In this document: in pieces, positions 1 to 15,400 of the stretch
How positions within the stretch are numbered: the stretch's first letter is position 1
How the letters are laid out: each line of letters begins with the position of its first letter
NCBI GenBank assembly: GCA_030549495.1
Contig: JAUIRK010001059.1
Location: 62,001 to 126,000, forward strand
DNA from: Nectonema munidae
Lineage: Eukaryota > Nematomorpha > Nectonematoida > Nectonematidae
Length of the DNA: 64,000 nt
Reading direction: 5' to 3'
Notes under the pieces: model-generated
The model's database searches: none
What the model was told of the DNA's origin: nothing
What the model saw: only the letters and a program-made list of their open reading frames with translations
Translations under genes and position numbers: made by a program

Positions 1-3000
1 GGTGGAATTAAACACAGGCAGGCACAAAGAGCGAGCACTTAGACACAGGCAGGCACAAACAAGGAGCACTTAAACACAGGTAGGACTTAAACAATAGTCA
101 AGCAGAAACAAGGAGCACTTAAACACAGGCAGGCACTCAAACAGGGGAACCCAACACACTCAGGCACAAATAGAGTTGACTTAAACACATTCAGCCACAA
201 ACAGGGAGCACTTAAACAGAGACAGGCACAAAAAGGGAGCACTTTAACACAGACAAACACCAACAGGGGGCATTCAAACACAAGCAGGTATAAACAGGAG
301 GCACTCAAACATGGGGCACTATAACACAGGCAGACACAAACACGGAGCACTCAAACGCAGGCAGGTTCAAACAAAGGCTCAAACAGGGAAAACCCAAAAC
401 ACGCAGGTACAAACAGGGTGGACTTAAACACAGGCAGGAACAAACAGGGAGCACTCAAACACAGGCAGGCACAAACAGGGAGGATTTAAACACAGGCAGG
501 CACAAACAGGGAAAACTTAAACACATGCAAGCACAAACAGGTAGCACTTAAACAGATTCAGGAAGAAAAAGGGAGCACTTTAAAACAGGTAAACACCTAC
601 AGGGGCCACACAAACACAGGAACGCACAAACAATGAGGACACAAACACAGGCAGGCACAAACAGAAGGCACTCAAACACAGGCAGGCACAAATATGGGGC
701 ACTCAAACACAAACAGGGAGCACTCTAACAACAGGAGGCACTCAAACAGAGGCAGGCACAAACATGGGGCACTATAACACAGGCAGACACAAACAAGGAG
801 CACTCAAACACATGAATGCTCAAACAGGGAGCACCCAAACACAGGCAGGCACAAACAAGGAGCATTTAAACACAGGTAGGACTTAAACAATAGTCAAGCA
901 GAAACAAGGAGCACTTAAACACAGGCAGGCACTCAAACAGGGGAACCCAACTCACACAGGCACAAATAGGGCTGACTTAAACACATTCAGGCACAAACAG
1001 GGAGCACTTAAACAGAGACAGGCACAAAAAGGGAGCACTTTAACACAGGCAAACACCAACAGGGGGCATTCAAACACAAGCAGGTATAAACAGGAGGCAC
1101 TCAAACATGGGGCACTATAACAGAGGCAGACACAAACACGGAGCACTCAAACGCATGCAGGTTCAAACAAAGGCTCAAACAGGGAAAACCCAAAACACGC
1201 AGGTACAAACAGGGTGGACTTAAACACAGGCAGGAACAAACAGGGAGCACTTAAACAGATTCAGGCTCAAAAATGGAGTGTTTAACACAGGCAAGCACCA
1301 ACAAGGGGCATTCAAACACAGGAAGACACGCAGGCAAAAACATGAGGGACTCAAACATGGGGCACTATAACACAGGCAGACACAAATAAGGAGCACTCAA
1401 ACACAGGCAGGTTCAAACAGGGAACACTCAAACACAGGCAGGCACAAACAGGGGCACTCAAACACAGGCAGGTACAAACAGGGAGGATTTAAACACAAAC
1501 AGGGAAAACTTAAACACATGCAAGCACAAACAGGTAGCATTTAAACAGATTCAGTCAGAAAAAGGGAGCACTTTAAAATAGGTAAACACCTACAGGGGCC
1601 ACTCAAACACAGGAACGCACAAACAAGGAGGACACAAACACAGGCAGGCACAAATATGGGGCACTCAAGCACAGACAGACACAAACAGGGAGCACTTAAA
1701 CAACAGGAGGCACTCAAACAGAGGCAGGCACAACCATGGGGCACTATAACACAGGCAGACACAAACCATGGGGCACTCAAACACAGGAAGGCTCAAACAG
1801 GGAGCACTCAAACACAGGAAGGCACAAACAGGGTTGACTTAAACACAGGCAGACGCAAAAAGGGAGCAATTTAACACAGGCAAGCACCAACAGTGGCATT
1901 CAAAAACAAGCAGGCATAGACATGGGACACTATAACACAGGCAATCACCAACAGAGGGCACTCAAACACAGCAAGGCACACACAGGAAGCACATACAGAC
2001 AAAAACAGGGAGCACTCAAACACAGGCAGGAACAAACGACGAGCACTCAATCAACAGGAAGCACCCAAACACCGTCAGGCACAAACAAGGAGCACTTAAA
2101 CACAGGTAGGACTTAAACAATAAGAAAGCAGAAACAGGGAGCACTTAAACACAGGCAGGCACTCAAATAGGGAGAACCAAACATACGCAAGCACAAACAA
2201 GGTGGAATTAAACACAGGCAGGCACAAAGAGCGAGCACTTAGACACAGGCAGGCACAAACAGGAAGCACATACAGACAAAAACAGGGAGCACTCAAACAC
2301 AGGCAGGAACAAAGGACGAGCACTCAATCAACAGGAAGCACCCAAACACGGTCAGGCACAAACAAGGAGCACTTAAACACAGGTAGGAATTAAACAATAA
2401 GCAAGCAGAAACAGGGAGCACTTAAACACAGGCAGGCACTCAAATAGGGAGAACCAAACATACGCAAGCACAAACAAGGTGGAATTAAACACAGGCAGGC
2501 ACAAAGAGCGAGCACTTAGACACAGGCAGGCACAAACAAGGAGCACTTAAACACAGGTAGGACTTAAACAATAGTCAAGCAGAAACAAGGAGCACTTAAA
2601 CACAGGCAGGCACTCAAACAGGGGAACCCAACACACTCAGGCACAAATAGAGTTGACTTAAACACATTCGCCACAAACAGGGAGCACTTAAACAGAGACA
2701 GGCACAAAAAGGGAGCACTTTAACACAGACAAACACCAACAGGGGGCATTCAAACACAAGCAGGTATAAACAGGAGGCACTCAAACATGTGGCACTATAA
2801 CACAGGCAGACACAAACACGGAGCACTCAAATGCAGACAGGTTCAAACAAGGGCTCAAACAGGGAAAACCCAACACACGCAGGTACAAACAGGGTGGACT
2901 TAAACACAGGCAGGCACAAACAGGGAGCACTTAAACAGATTCAGGCTCAAAAAGGGAGTACTTTAACACAGGCAAGCACCAACAAGGGGCATTCAAACAC

Positions 3001-6000
3001 AGGAAGGCACACGCAGTCAAAAAAAGAGGAACTCAAACATGGGGCACTATAACACAGGCAGACACAAATAAGGAGCACTCAAACAGAGGCAGGTTCAAAC
3101 AGGGAGCACTCAAACACAGGGAGGATTTAAACACGGGCAGGCACAAACAGGGAGAACTTAAACACATGCAAGCACAAACAGGTAGCACTTAAACAGATTC
3201 AGGAAGAAAAAGGAAGCACTTTAAAACAGGTAAACACCTACAAGGGCCACACAAACACAGGAACGCACAAACAATGAGGACACAAACACAGGCAGGCACA
3301 AACAGAAGGCACTCAAACACAGGCAGGCACAAATATGGGGCACTCAAACACAAACAGGGAGCACTCTAACAACAGGAGGCACTCAAAAAGAGGCAGGCAC
3401 AAACATGGGGCACTATAACACAGGCAGACACAAACAAGGAGCACTCAAACACATGAAGGCTCAAACAGGGAGCACCCAAACACAGGCAGGCACAAACAAG
3501 GAGCACTTAAACACAGGTAGGACTTAAACAATAGTCAAGCAGAAACAAGGAGCACTTAAACACAGGCAGGCACTCAAACAGGAGAACCCAACTCACACAG
3601 GCACAAATAGGGCTGACTTAAACACATTCAGGCACAAACAGGGAGCACTTAAACAGATTCAGGCTCAAAAAGGGAGTACTTTAACACAGGCAAGCACCAA
3701 CAGGGGGCATTCAAACACAAGCAGGTATAAACAGGAGGCACTCAAACATGGGGCACTATAACACAGGCAGACACAAATAAGGAGCACTCAAACACAGGCA
3801 GGTTCAAACAGGGAGCACTCAAACACAGGAAGGCACAAACAGGGTTGACTTAAACACAGGCAGACGCAAAAAGGGAGCAATTTAACACAGGCAAGCACAA
3901 ACAGTGGTATTCAAAAACAAGCAGGCATAAACATGGGGCACTATAACACAGGAAATCACCAACAGAGGGCACTCAAACACAGCAAGGCACAAACAGGAAG
4001 CACATACAGACAAAAACAGGGAGCACTCAAACACAGGCAGGAACAAAGGACGAGCACTCAATCAACAGGAAGCACCCAAACACGGTCAGGCACAAACAAG
4101 GAGCACTTAAACACAGGTAGGAATTAAACAATAAGCAAGCAGAAACAGGGAGCACTTAAACACAGGCAGGCACTCAAATAGGGAGAACCAAACATACGCA
4201 AGCACAAACAAGGTGGAATTAAACACAGGCAGGCACAAAGAGCGAGCACTTAGACACAGGCAGGCACAAACAAGGAGCACTTAAACACAGGTAGGACTTA
4301 AACAATAGTCAAGCAGAAACAAGGAGCACTTAAACACAGGCAGGCACTCAAACAGGGGAACCCAACACACTCAGGCACAAATAGAGTTGACTTAAACACA
4401 TTCAGCCACAAACAGGGAGCACTTAAACAGAGACAGGCACAAAAAGGGAGCACTTTAACACAGACAAACACCAACAGGGGGCATTCAAACACAAGCAGGT
4501 ATAAACAGGAGGCACTCAAACATGGGGCACTATAACACAGGCAGACACAAACACGGAGCACTCAAACGCAGGCAGGTTCAAACAAAGGCTCAAACAGGGA
4601 AAACCCAAAACACGCAGGTACAAACAGGGAGCACTTAAACAACAGGCAGGCAAACAGAGGAGGCACTCAAACACAGGCAGGCACAAACAGGGAGGATTTA
4701 AACACAGGCAGGCACAAACAGGGAAAACTTAAACACATGCAAGCACAAACAGGTAGCACTTAAACAGATTCAGGAAGAAAAAGGGAGCACTTTAAAACAG
4801 GTAAACACCTACAGGGGCCACACAAACACAGGAACGCACAAACAATGAGGACACAAACACAGGCAGGCACAAACAGAAGGCACTCAAACACAGGCAGGCA
4901 CAAATATGGGGCACTCAAACACAAACAGGGAGCACTCTAACATCAGGAGGCACTCAAACAGAGGCAGGCACAAACATGGGGCACTATAACACAGGCAGAC
5001 ACAAACAAGGAGCACTCAAACACATGAATGCTCAAACAGGGAGCACCCAAACACAGGCAGGCACAAACAAGGAGCACTTAAACACAGGTAGGACTTAAAC
5101 AATAGTCAAGCAGAAACAAGGAGCACTTAAACACAGGCAGGCACTCAAACAGGGGAACCCAACTCACACAGGCACAAATAGGGCTGACTTAAACACATTC
5201 AGGCACAAACAGGGAGCACTTAAACAGAGACAGGCACAAAAAGGGAGCACTTTAACACAGGCAAACACCAACAGGGGGCATTCAAACACAAGCAGGTATA
5301 AACAGGAGGCACTCAAACATGGGGCACTATAACACAGGCAGACACAAACACGGAGCACTCAAACGCAGGCAGGTTCAAACAAAGGCTCAAACAGGGAAAA
5401 CCCAAAACACGCAGGTACAAACAGGGTGGACTTAAACACAGGCAGGAACAAACAGGGAGCACTTAAACAGATTCAGGCTCAAAAATGGAGTGTTTAACAC
5501 AGGCAAGCACCAACAAGGGGCATTCAAACACAGGAAGACACGCAGGCAAAAACATGAGGGACTCAAACATGGGGCACTATAACACAGGCAGACACAAATA
5601 AGGAGCACTCAAACACAGGCAGGTTCAAACAGGGAGCACTCAAACACAGGCAGGCACAAACAGGGGCACTCAAACACAGGCAGGCACAAACAGGGAGGAT
5701 TTAAACACAAACAGGGAAAACTTAAACACATGCAAGCACAAACAGGTAGCACTTAAACAGATTCAGTCAGAAAAAGGGAGCACTTTAAAATAGGTAAACA
5801 CCTACAAGGGCCACTCAAACACAGGAACGCACAAACAAGGAGGACACAAACACAGGCAGGCACAAATAGGGGGCACTCAAGCACAGACAGACACAAACAG
5901 GGAGCACTTAAACAACAGGAGGCACTCAAACAGAGGCAGGCACAACCATGGGGCACTTATAACACAGGCAGACACAAACATGGGGCACTCAAACAAAGGC

Positions 6001-9000
6001 AGGCTCAAACAGGGAGCACTCAAACACAGGCAAAAACAGGGAGCACTCAAACACAGGCAGGAACAAAAAGGGAGCACTTTAACACAGGCAAGCACCAACA
6101 GGTGGCATTCAAAAACAAGCAGGCATAGACATGGGACACTATAACACAGGCAATCACCAACACAGGGCACTCAAACACAGCAAGGCACACACAGGAAGCA
6201 CATACAGGCAAAAACAGGGAGCACTCAAACACAGGCAGGAACAAACAACGAGCACTCAATCAACAGGAAGCACCCAAACACCGTCAGGCACAAACAAGGA
6301 GCACTTAAACACAGGTAGGACTTAAACAATAAGAAAGCAGAAACAGGGAGCACTTAAACACAGGCAGGCACTCAAATAGGGAGAACCAAACATACGCAAG
6401 CACAAACAAGGTGGAATTAAACACAGGCAGGCACAAAGAGCGAGCACTTAGACACAGGCAGGCACAAACAGGAAGCACATACAGACAAAAACAGGGAGCA
6501 CTCAAACACAGGCAGGAACAAAGGACGAGCACTCAATCAACAGGAAGCACCCAAACACGGTCAGGCACAAATAAGGAGCACTTAAACACAGGTAGGAATC
6601 AAACAATAAGCAAGCAGAAACAGGGAGCACTTAAACACAGGCAGGCACTCAAATAGGGAGAACCAAACATAGGCAAGCACAAACAAGGTGGAATTAAACA
6701 CAGGCAGGCACAAAGAGAGAGCACTTAAACACAGGCAGGCACAAACAAGGAGCACTTAAACACAGGGGCAGGCACAAATAGGAGCACTCAAACACAGACA
6801 GGCACTCAAATAGGGCACTTAAACACATTCAGGCACAAACAGGGAGCACTTAAACAGAGACAGGCACAAAAAGGGAGCACTTTAACACAGAAAACACCAA
6901 CAGGGGGCATTCAAACACAAGCAGGTATAAACAGGAGGCACTAAAACAGGTAGGCATTATAAAACTCAGGCAGACACAAACAAGGAGCACTTAAAGCGAC
7001 AGGCAGACAAGGGCTCAAACAGGGAAAACCCAACACACGCAGGCACAAACAGGGCTGACTTAAACACATTCAGGCACAAACAGGGAGCACTTAAACAGAT
7101 TCAGGCTCAAAAAGGGAGTACTTTAACACAGGCAAGCACCAACAAGGGGCATTCAAACACAGGAAGGCACACGCAGTCAAAAAAAGAGGAACTCAAACAT
7201 GGGGCACTATAACACAGGCAGACACAAATAAGGAGCACTCAAACACAGGCATGCACAAACAGGGAGCACTCAAACACAGGGAGGATTTAAACACGGGCAG
7301 GCACAAACAGGGAGAACTTAAACACATGCAAGCACAAACAGGTAGCACTTAAACAGATTCAGGAAGAAAAAGGAAGCACTTTAAAACAGGTAAACACCTA
7401 CAAGGGCCACACAAACACAGGAACGCACAAACAATGAGGACACAAACACAGGCAGGCACAAACAGAAGGCACTCAAACACAGGCAGGCACAAATATGGGG
7501 CACTCAAACACAAACAGGGAGCACTCTAACAACAGGAGGCACTCAAAAAGAGGCAGGCACAAACATGGGGCACTATAACACAGGCAGACACAAACAAGGA
7601 GCACTCAAACACATGAAGGCTCAAACAGGGAGCACCCAAACACAGGCAGGCACAAACAAGGAGCACTTAAACACAGGTAGGACTTAAACAATAGTCAAGC
7701 AGAAACAAGGAGCACTTAAACACAGGCAGGCACTCAAACAGGAGAACCCAACTCACACAGGCACAAATAGGGCTGACTTAAACACATTCAGGCACAAACA
7801 GGGAGCACTTAAACAGAGACAGGCACAAAAAGGGAGCACTTTAACACAGGCAAACACCAACAGGGGGCATTCAAACACAAGCAGGTATTAACAGGAGGCA
7901 CTCAAACATGGGGCACTATAACACAGGCAGACACAAATAAGGAGCACTCAAACACAGGCAGGTTCAAACAGGGAGCACTCAAACACAGGAAGGCACAAAA
8001 AGGGAGCAATTTAACACAGGCAAAAAGGGAGCAATTTAACACAGGCAAGCACCAATAGTGGTATTCAAAAACAAGCAGGCATAAACATGGGGCACTATAA
8101 CACAGGCAATCACCAACAGAGGGCACTCAAACACAGCAAGGCACAAACAGGAAGCACATACAGACAAAAACAGGGAGCACTCAAACACAGGCAGGAACAA
8201 AGGACGAGCACTCAATCAACAGGAAGCACCCAAACACGGTCAGGCACAAATAAGGAGCACTTAAACACAGGTAGGAATCAAACAATAAGCAAGCAGAAAC
8301 AGGGAGCACTTAAACACAGGCAGGCACTCAAATAGGGAGAACCAAACATACGCAAGCACAAACAAGGTGGAATTAAACACAGGCAGGCACAAAGAGCGAG
8401 CACTTAGACACAGGCAGGCACAAACAAGGAGCACTTAAACACAGGTAGGACTTAAACAATAGTCAAGCAGAAACAAGGAGCACTTAAACACAGCCAGGCA
8501 CTCAAACAGGGAGAACCCAACACACGCAGGCACAAACAGGGTTGACTTAAACACAGGCAGGCACAAACAGGGAGCACTTAAACACAGGCAGGCTCAAAAA
8601 GGGAGTAGGACCAACACAGGCAGGCACTCAAATAGGGAGAACCCAACATACGCAAGCACAAACAATGTGGAAATAAACACAGGCATGCACAAACAGCGAG
8701 CACTTATACATAGGCAGGCGCAAACAGGTAACACTCAAACGCAGGCAGTTACAAACAGAGAGCACTCAAACACAGGCATTAACAAACAACGAGCACTAAA
8801 TCAATAGGGAGCATCCAAACACAGTCGGACACAAACAACGAGGGCAAGGAGAAAAGGGAGCACTTAAACACAGGTAGGCACTCAAACACAGCGAGCACCC
8901 GGCACAGGCAGGCACAAACAGGGTGGACTTAACCACATGCAAGCACTTAAACCGATTTAAGCACAAAAAGGGAACTCAAACGCAGGCAAGTACCAACAGA

Positions 9001-11230
9001 GGGCACTCAAACACACACAGGCAAAATAGGGAGCACTCAAACACAGGCAGGAACAAACAACGAGCATTCTATCAACAGGGAGCACCCAAACACTGGCAGG
9101 CACTAACAAGAAGCACTTAAACACAGGTAGGACTTAAACAATAGTCAAGCAGAAACAAGGAGCACTTAAACACAGGCAGGCACTCAAACAGGGAGAACCC
9201 AACACACGCAGGCACAAACAAGGAGTACTTAAACAGATTCAGGCACAAAAAGGGAGCACTTTAACACAGGCAAACACCAAAAGGGGGCATTCAAACACAA
9301 GCAGGCATAAACAGGAGGCACTCAAAAGCACAAACAGGGAGCACTTAAATAGATTCAGGAACAAAAAGGGAGCAATTTAACACAGGCAAGCACCAACAGG
9401 GGCCACTCAAACACAGGAACGCACAAAAAAGGAGGAATCAAACACAGGCAGGCACAAACAGCAGGCACTCAAACAAAGGCAGGCACAGATATGGGGCACT
9501 CAAGCACAGGCAGACGCAAACAGGGAGCACTTAAACAACAGGCAGGCAAACAGAGGAGGCACTCAAACAGAGGCAGGCACAAACATGGGGCACTATAACA
9601 CAGGCAAACAAGGAGCACTCAAACACAGGCAGATTCAAACAGGAAGCACTCACACACAGGCAGGCACAAAAGGGAGGACTAAAACACAGGCAGGCCCAAA
9701 CAGGGAACACTTAAACACATGCAAGCACAAACAGGGAGCACTTAAGCATATTCAGGCACAAAAGGGAGCACTTTAAAACAGGCAAGCACCAACAGAGGGC
9801 ACTCAAACACAGGAAGGCACAAACAGGAAGCACATACAGACAAACACAGGGAGCACTTAAACACAGGCAGGCACTCAAACACAGTCAAGCTCAAACAGGG
9901 AGAACCCAACATATGCAAGCACAAACAAGGTGGAATTAAACACAGGCAGGCACAAACAGCGAGCACTTAAACACAGGCAGGAGCAAATAGGTAACACTCA
10001 AATGCAGGCAGTTACAAACAGAGAGCACTCAAACACAGGTATTAACAAACAACGAGCACTCAATCAACAGGGAGCATCCAAACACAGTTAGACACAAACA
10101 ACGAGGGCAAGGAGAAACAGGGAGCACCTAAACACAGGCAGGCACACAAACAGGGAGAACCCAACACACGCATGCACAAACAGGGTTGACTTAAACACAG
10201 GCAGGCACAAACAGAGAGCACTTAAACAGAGAAAGGCACAAGAAGGGAGCACTTTAACAGAGGCAAACACCAACAGGGGACATTCAAACACAAGTAGGCA
10301 TAAACAATGTGGCACTATAACACCAGCAGACACAGATAAGGAGCACTCAAACATAAGCAGATTCAAAGAGGAAGCACTCACACACAGGCCGGCACAAAAG
10401 GGAGGACTAAAACACAGGCAGACACAAACAGGGAACACTTAAACACATGCAAGCACAAACAGGGAGCACTTAAAAAGATTCAGGCACAAAAAGGGAACAC
10501 TTTAACACAGGCAAGCACCCACAGAGGCCATTCAAACACAGGAAGGCACAAACAGGAAGCACATACAGGCAAAAACAGGTAGCACTCAAACACAGGCAGG
10601 AACAAATGGCGAGCACTCAATCAACAGGGATTACCCAAACACGGTTAGGCACAAAAATGGAGCACTTAAACACAGGTAGGACTTAAAAAATAAGCAAGCC
10701 AAAACAGGGAGCACTTAAACACAGGCAAGCTCAAACAGGGAGAACCCAACATACGCAAGCACAATCAAGGTAGAATTAAACACAGGTAGGCACAAACAGG
10801 TAGCACTTAAATAGAGACAGCCAGAAAAAGGGACCACTTTGACACACGTAAGCACCAACAGGGTGCATTCAAACATAGGAAGGCAAAAACAGGAGGCACT
10901 CAAACATGGGGCACTACAACACAGGCAAACACAAACAAGTAGCACTCAAACACAGGTATGCTCAAACAGGGAGCACATATAGGGAAATGTTACAAACAAG
11001 GGAAACTTAAACACATGCAAGCACAAACAGGGAGCACTTAAATAGATTCAGGCACAAAAAGGGAGCACTTAAACACAGGCAAGCACTAACAGAGGGCACT
11101 CAAACACAGGAAGGCACAAACAAGGAACACCCAAACACAGGAAGGCATAAACAAGGAGCACACGCACAGGTAGGACTTAAATAATAGGCAAGCAGAAACA
11201 GGGAGCACTTAAACACAGGCAAACACAGTC
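1..11230. repeat. 31-bp satellite array, first block
   Basis: Tandem array whose basic period is 31 bp, measured for example between the CAGGCAGG words at 431 and 462. Each unit has a GAGCACTTAAAC-type half and a GGCAGGCACAAAC-type half. Recurrent variants replace the first half with GAGCACTCAAAC, GGGCACTATAAC, GGCATTCAAAC or GAGAACCCAAC. The variants come in a fixed order, so 1-8,400 is built of longer units: the sequence near 87-350 recurs at 4,298-4,561 (offset 4,211), and a related copy ends at 2,826 (offset 2,476 from 350). Hence 4.21 kb is about 2.48 plus 1.73 kb. From about 9.6 kb the order changes to the 6.8-kb super-repeat. I see no gene in it. Confidence 0.95.
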
Positions 11231-12430
11231 AGAGAGGGGCGGTGAAAAATAGGGAATTTAAAAGGGGTGAATAGCCCTTACAAGGGGGAGAACAAAAGAA
11301 AAAAACGGGATTTCAAGGGGGTTAAAAAGTCTTTCAATTATCTGTAGCCACTAAATGCCAGTTCAAACCTTATAGTTTGAACCCAAAAGTTGAATTGGTG
11401 AGGTTTCAATCACCGAAACCTGTATTTCACACAGTGTATGCTATGTGATAATGATCAAATACAAGAGAACTTACAATTTCTAGTAATATATATTTTAATT
11501 CATATTTTGAATAAAGAGCATTGTTAAAAACAAAAGAGAATGAAATATGCTTTTTAATTTTAAAGAAATTAAAAATTTTACTAAATATTTTTGAAAAATT
11601 GAAATATATTTTAAATATTTTATATATTTGTTCGCATGGACATTATTGACATCGAGTTAACAAAAATAAAGGAAAAATTTTCACTTTTCAAAACTCAAGG
11701 CTTTACTTCTGCAACTTATTTTATACCTACCCTTCTCAAGAAATTTCTTGAGAAAAAAGAAAGAAAGAAAGAAAGAAAGAAATTCTTGAGAAAGACTCTT
11801 CTCAGACTTTAGTCTTGAGTGTGCTCAACTACTGAATACTACTGTAATTTTTTATTCTAAATTGTACATTTTTTCCAATAAATTCTTTCTTTCAAGAAAG
11901 ATAATTAGTTTGTTTGTTACTATTTTAAATTTATATTTTTAATAAAACAGGGTTCTTGTTTTTTTTATTAGTATTAATATTCTGATTTCTATAAAAGATA
12001 ACCACTATAGATAATTTTTAAATATGTAAGGTGTTAATAATAGTCTATTTTCTTTAAATTAAGTTATTTAGTTAAATTTTTTTCTTAATTGTATTACTTT
12101 AAAATTTAAATTCATTTCATTAGATTTGTACAAATTTATTTTTAATTTAAATAACCACATCTATCTACTTTTGATTAAGATTTTATATAGTTAACGATAA
12201 ATTATTCTCATATTTTATATTGTCCACTAATTTGGATGATAATCTAATTTGCTAATTCATTTATTATGTAAATTATCATATCTTTGCGTGTAAAATTGAT
12301 CTTTATATCTACTAATGATCCTTCTGTGGGATATCAATAATTATTAGGTGTACCAATAATGTTTACAGTGGTAACAATTTACGGGAGGTACTCATCATCT
12401 TTTCAGTACGAATAATCTTTGAATAAACAT
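11231..12430. repeat. AT-rich 1.2-kb spacer, copy 1
   Basis: Abrupt change from 31-bp satellite to AT-rich DNA and back. It contains an 8-bp dyad around 11,370-11,395 (GTTCAAAC and GTTTGAAC), a 7-bp dyad just after it (AGGTTTC and GAAACCT), a perfect 22-bp palindrome at 11,733-11,754 and an (AAAG)n microsatellite directly after that. A short open frame starting with an ATG near 11,636 runs through the microsatellite; its 3' end changes with repeat number between copies, so I do not call it a gene. No terminal inverted repeats or target duplications were found at the edges. Confidence 0.85.
11733..11754. repeat. Perfect 22-bp palindrome in spacer copy 1
   Basis: The 11-base arm TTCTCAAGAAA is followed immediately by its exact reverse complement, with no loop. 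It is conserved at 18,584-18,605 and 25,364-25,385. It contains a GAA-NN-TTC core, as in a heat-shock element half pair, but there is no promoter context to support that reading. Confidence 0.9.
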
Positions 12431-15400
12431 GTAGGCACAAACAGGGGATACCTAAACACATGCAGACACAAATGGAGTAATTAAACAGATTCAGTCACAA
12501 AAATGTTGCACTTTAACACAAACAAGCACCAACATGGGGCACTCAAACAGGCAGGCATAAACAGGGAGCACTTAAACAACATTCAGGCACCAACAGGGAG
12601 CACTTTAACACAGGCAAGCACAAGCTGAGGGCACTCAAACACAGGAAGGCATAAGCAGGAAGCACTCAAGCATATACAGGCAAAAACAGGGAGCACTCAA
12701 ACACAGGTGGGAACAAACGACGAGCACTCAATCAACAGGGAGCATCCAAACGCGGTCAGGCACAAACAAGAAACAATAGTCAAGCAGAAACAAGGAGCAC
12801 TTAAACACAGGCAGGCACTCAAACAGGGGAACCCAACACACGCAGGCACAAATAGGGTTGACTTAAACACATTCAGGCACAAACAGGGAGCACTTAAACA
12901 AAGACAGGCACAAAAAGGGAGCACTTAAACACAGGCAAACACCAACAGGGGGCATTCAAATACAAGCAGGTATAAACAGGAGGCACTCAAACATGGGGCA
13001 CTATAACACAGGCAGACACAAACACGGAGCACTCAAATGCAGACAGGTTCAAACAAGGGCTCAAACAGGGAAAACCCAAAACACGCAGGTACAAACAGGG
13101 TGGACTTAAACACAGGCATGCACAAACAGGGAGCACTCAAACACAGGCAGGCACAAACAGGGAGGATTTAAACACAGGCAGGCACAAACAGGGAAAACTT
13201 AAACACATGCAAGCACAAACAGGTAGCACTTAAACAGATTCAGGAAGAAAAAGGGAGCACTTTAAAACAGGTAAACACCTACAGGGGCCACACAAACACA
13301 GGAACGCACAAACAATGAGGACACAAACACAAGCAAGCACAAACAGAAGGCACTCAAACACAGGCAGGCACAAATATGGGGCACTCAAACACAAACAGGG
13401 AGCACTCTAACAACAGGAGGCACTCAAACAGAGGCAGGCACAAACATGGGGCACTATAACACAGGCAGACACAAACAAGGAGCACTCAAACACATGAAGG
13501 CTCAAACAGGGAGCACCCAAACACAGGCAGGCACAAACAAGGAGCACTTAAACACAGGTAGGACTTAAACAATAATCAAGCAGAAACAAGGAGCACTTAA
13601 ACACAGGCAGGTACTCAAACAGGGGAACCCAACTCACACAGGCACAAATAGGGCTGACTTAAACACATTCAGGCACAAACAGGGAGCACTTAAACAGAGA
13701 CAGGCACAAAAAGGGAGCACTTTAACACAGGCAAACACCAACAGGGGGCATTCAAACACAAGCAGGTATAAACAGGAGGCACTCAAACATGGGGCACTAT
13801 AACACAGGCAGACACAAATAAGGAGCACTCAAACACAGGCAGGTTCAAACAGGGAGCACTCAAACACAGGAAGGCACAAACAGGGTTGACTTAAACACAG
13901 GCAGACGCAAAAAGGGAGCAATTTAACACAGGCAAGCACCAACAGTGGTATTCAAAAACAAGCAGGCATAAACATGGGGCACTATAACACAGGCAATCAC
14001 CAACAGAGGGCACTCAAACACAGCAAGGCACAAACAGGAAGCACATACAGACAAAAACAGGGAGCACTCAAACACAGGCAGGAACAAAGGACGAGCACTC
14101 AATCAACAGGAAGCACCCAAACACGGTCAGGCACAAACAAGGAGCACTTAAACACAGGTAGGAATTAAACAATAAGCAAGCAGAAACAGGGAGCACTTAA
14201 ACACAGGCAGGCACTCAAATAGGGAGAACCAAACATACGCAAGCACAAACAAGGTGGAATTAAACACAGGCAGGCACAAAGAGCGAGCACTTAGACACAG
14301 GCAGGCACAAACAAGGAGCACTTAAACACAGGTAGGACTTAAACAATAGTCAAGCAGAAACAAGGAGCACTTAAACACAGGCAGGCACTCAAACAGGGGA
14401 ACCCAACACACGCAGGCACAAATAGGGTTGACTTAAACACATTCAGGCACAAACAGGGAGCACTTAAACAGAGACAGGCACAAAAAGGGAGCACTTTAAC
14501 ACAGGCAAACACCAACAGGGGGCATTCAAATACAAGCAGGTATAAACAGGAGGCACTCAAACATGTGGCACTATAACACAGGCAGACACAAACACGGAGC
14601 ACTCAAACGCAGGCAGGTTCAAACAAGGGCTCAAACAGGGAAAACCCAACACACGCAGGTACAAACAGGGTGGACTTAAACATAGGCAGGCAAACACAGG
14701 GAGCACTTAAACAGAGACAGGCACAAAAAGGGAGGACTTAAACACAGGCAGGCACAAACAAGGGGCATCAAACACAGGAACACATGCAGGCAAAAACAGG
14801 AGGACTCAAACATGGGGCACTATAACACAGGCAGACACAAATAAGGAGCACTCAAACACAGGCAGGTAAAAACAGGGAGCACTCAAACACAGGCAGGCAC
14901 AAACAATGGGGCACTCAAACACAGGCAGGCACAAACAGGGAGGCACTCAAAACACAAACAGGGCACAAACACAGGAGGCACAAACAAGCACAAACAGGTA
15001 GCACTTAAACAGACAGGGGAGCACTTAAACACAGGCAGGCACAAACAGGGGCACTCAAACACAGGCAGGTACAAACAAGGAGCACTAAAACACAGACAGG
15101 CACAAACAGGTAGCACTCAAACACAGGCAACACAAACAGGGAGCACTTAAACACAGGTAGGCACTTAAACAAAAAGGCAGGCACAAACATGGAGCACTAA
15201 AACACAGGCAGACACAAACAGGGGCACTCAAACACAGCAGGCACAAATAGGGAGCACTTAAACACAGGCAGGCACAAACAGGGAGCACTTAAACAGAGGC
15301 AGGCACAAAAAGGGAGCACTTTAACACAGGCAAGCACCAACAGGGGCATTCAAACACAAGCAGGCATAAACATGGAGGCACTATAACACAGGCAATCACC

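Noticed and set aside
11733-11754. Heat-shock element in the spacer
   Set aside because: Only one GAA-NN-TTC pair is in register and no gene or promoter lies nearby.
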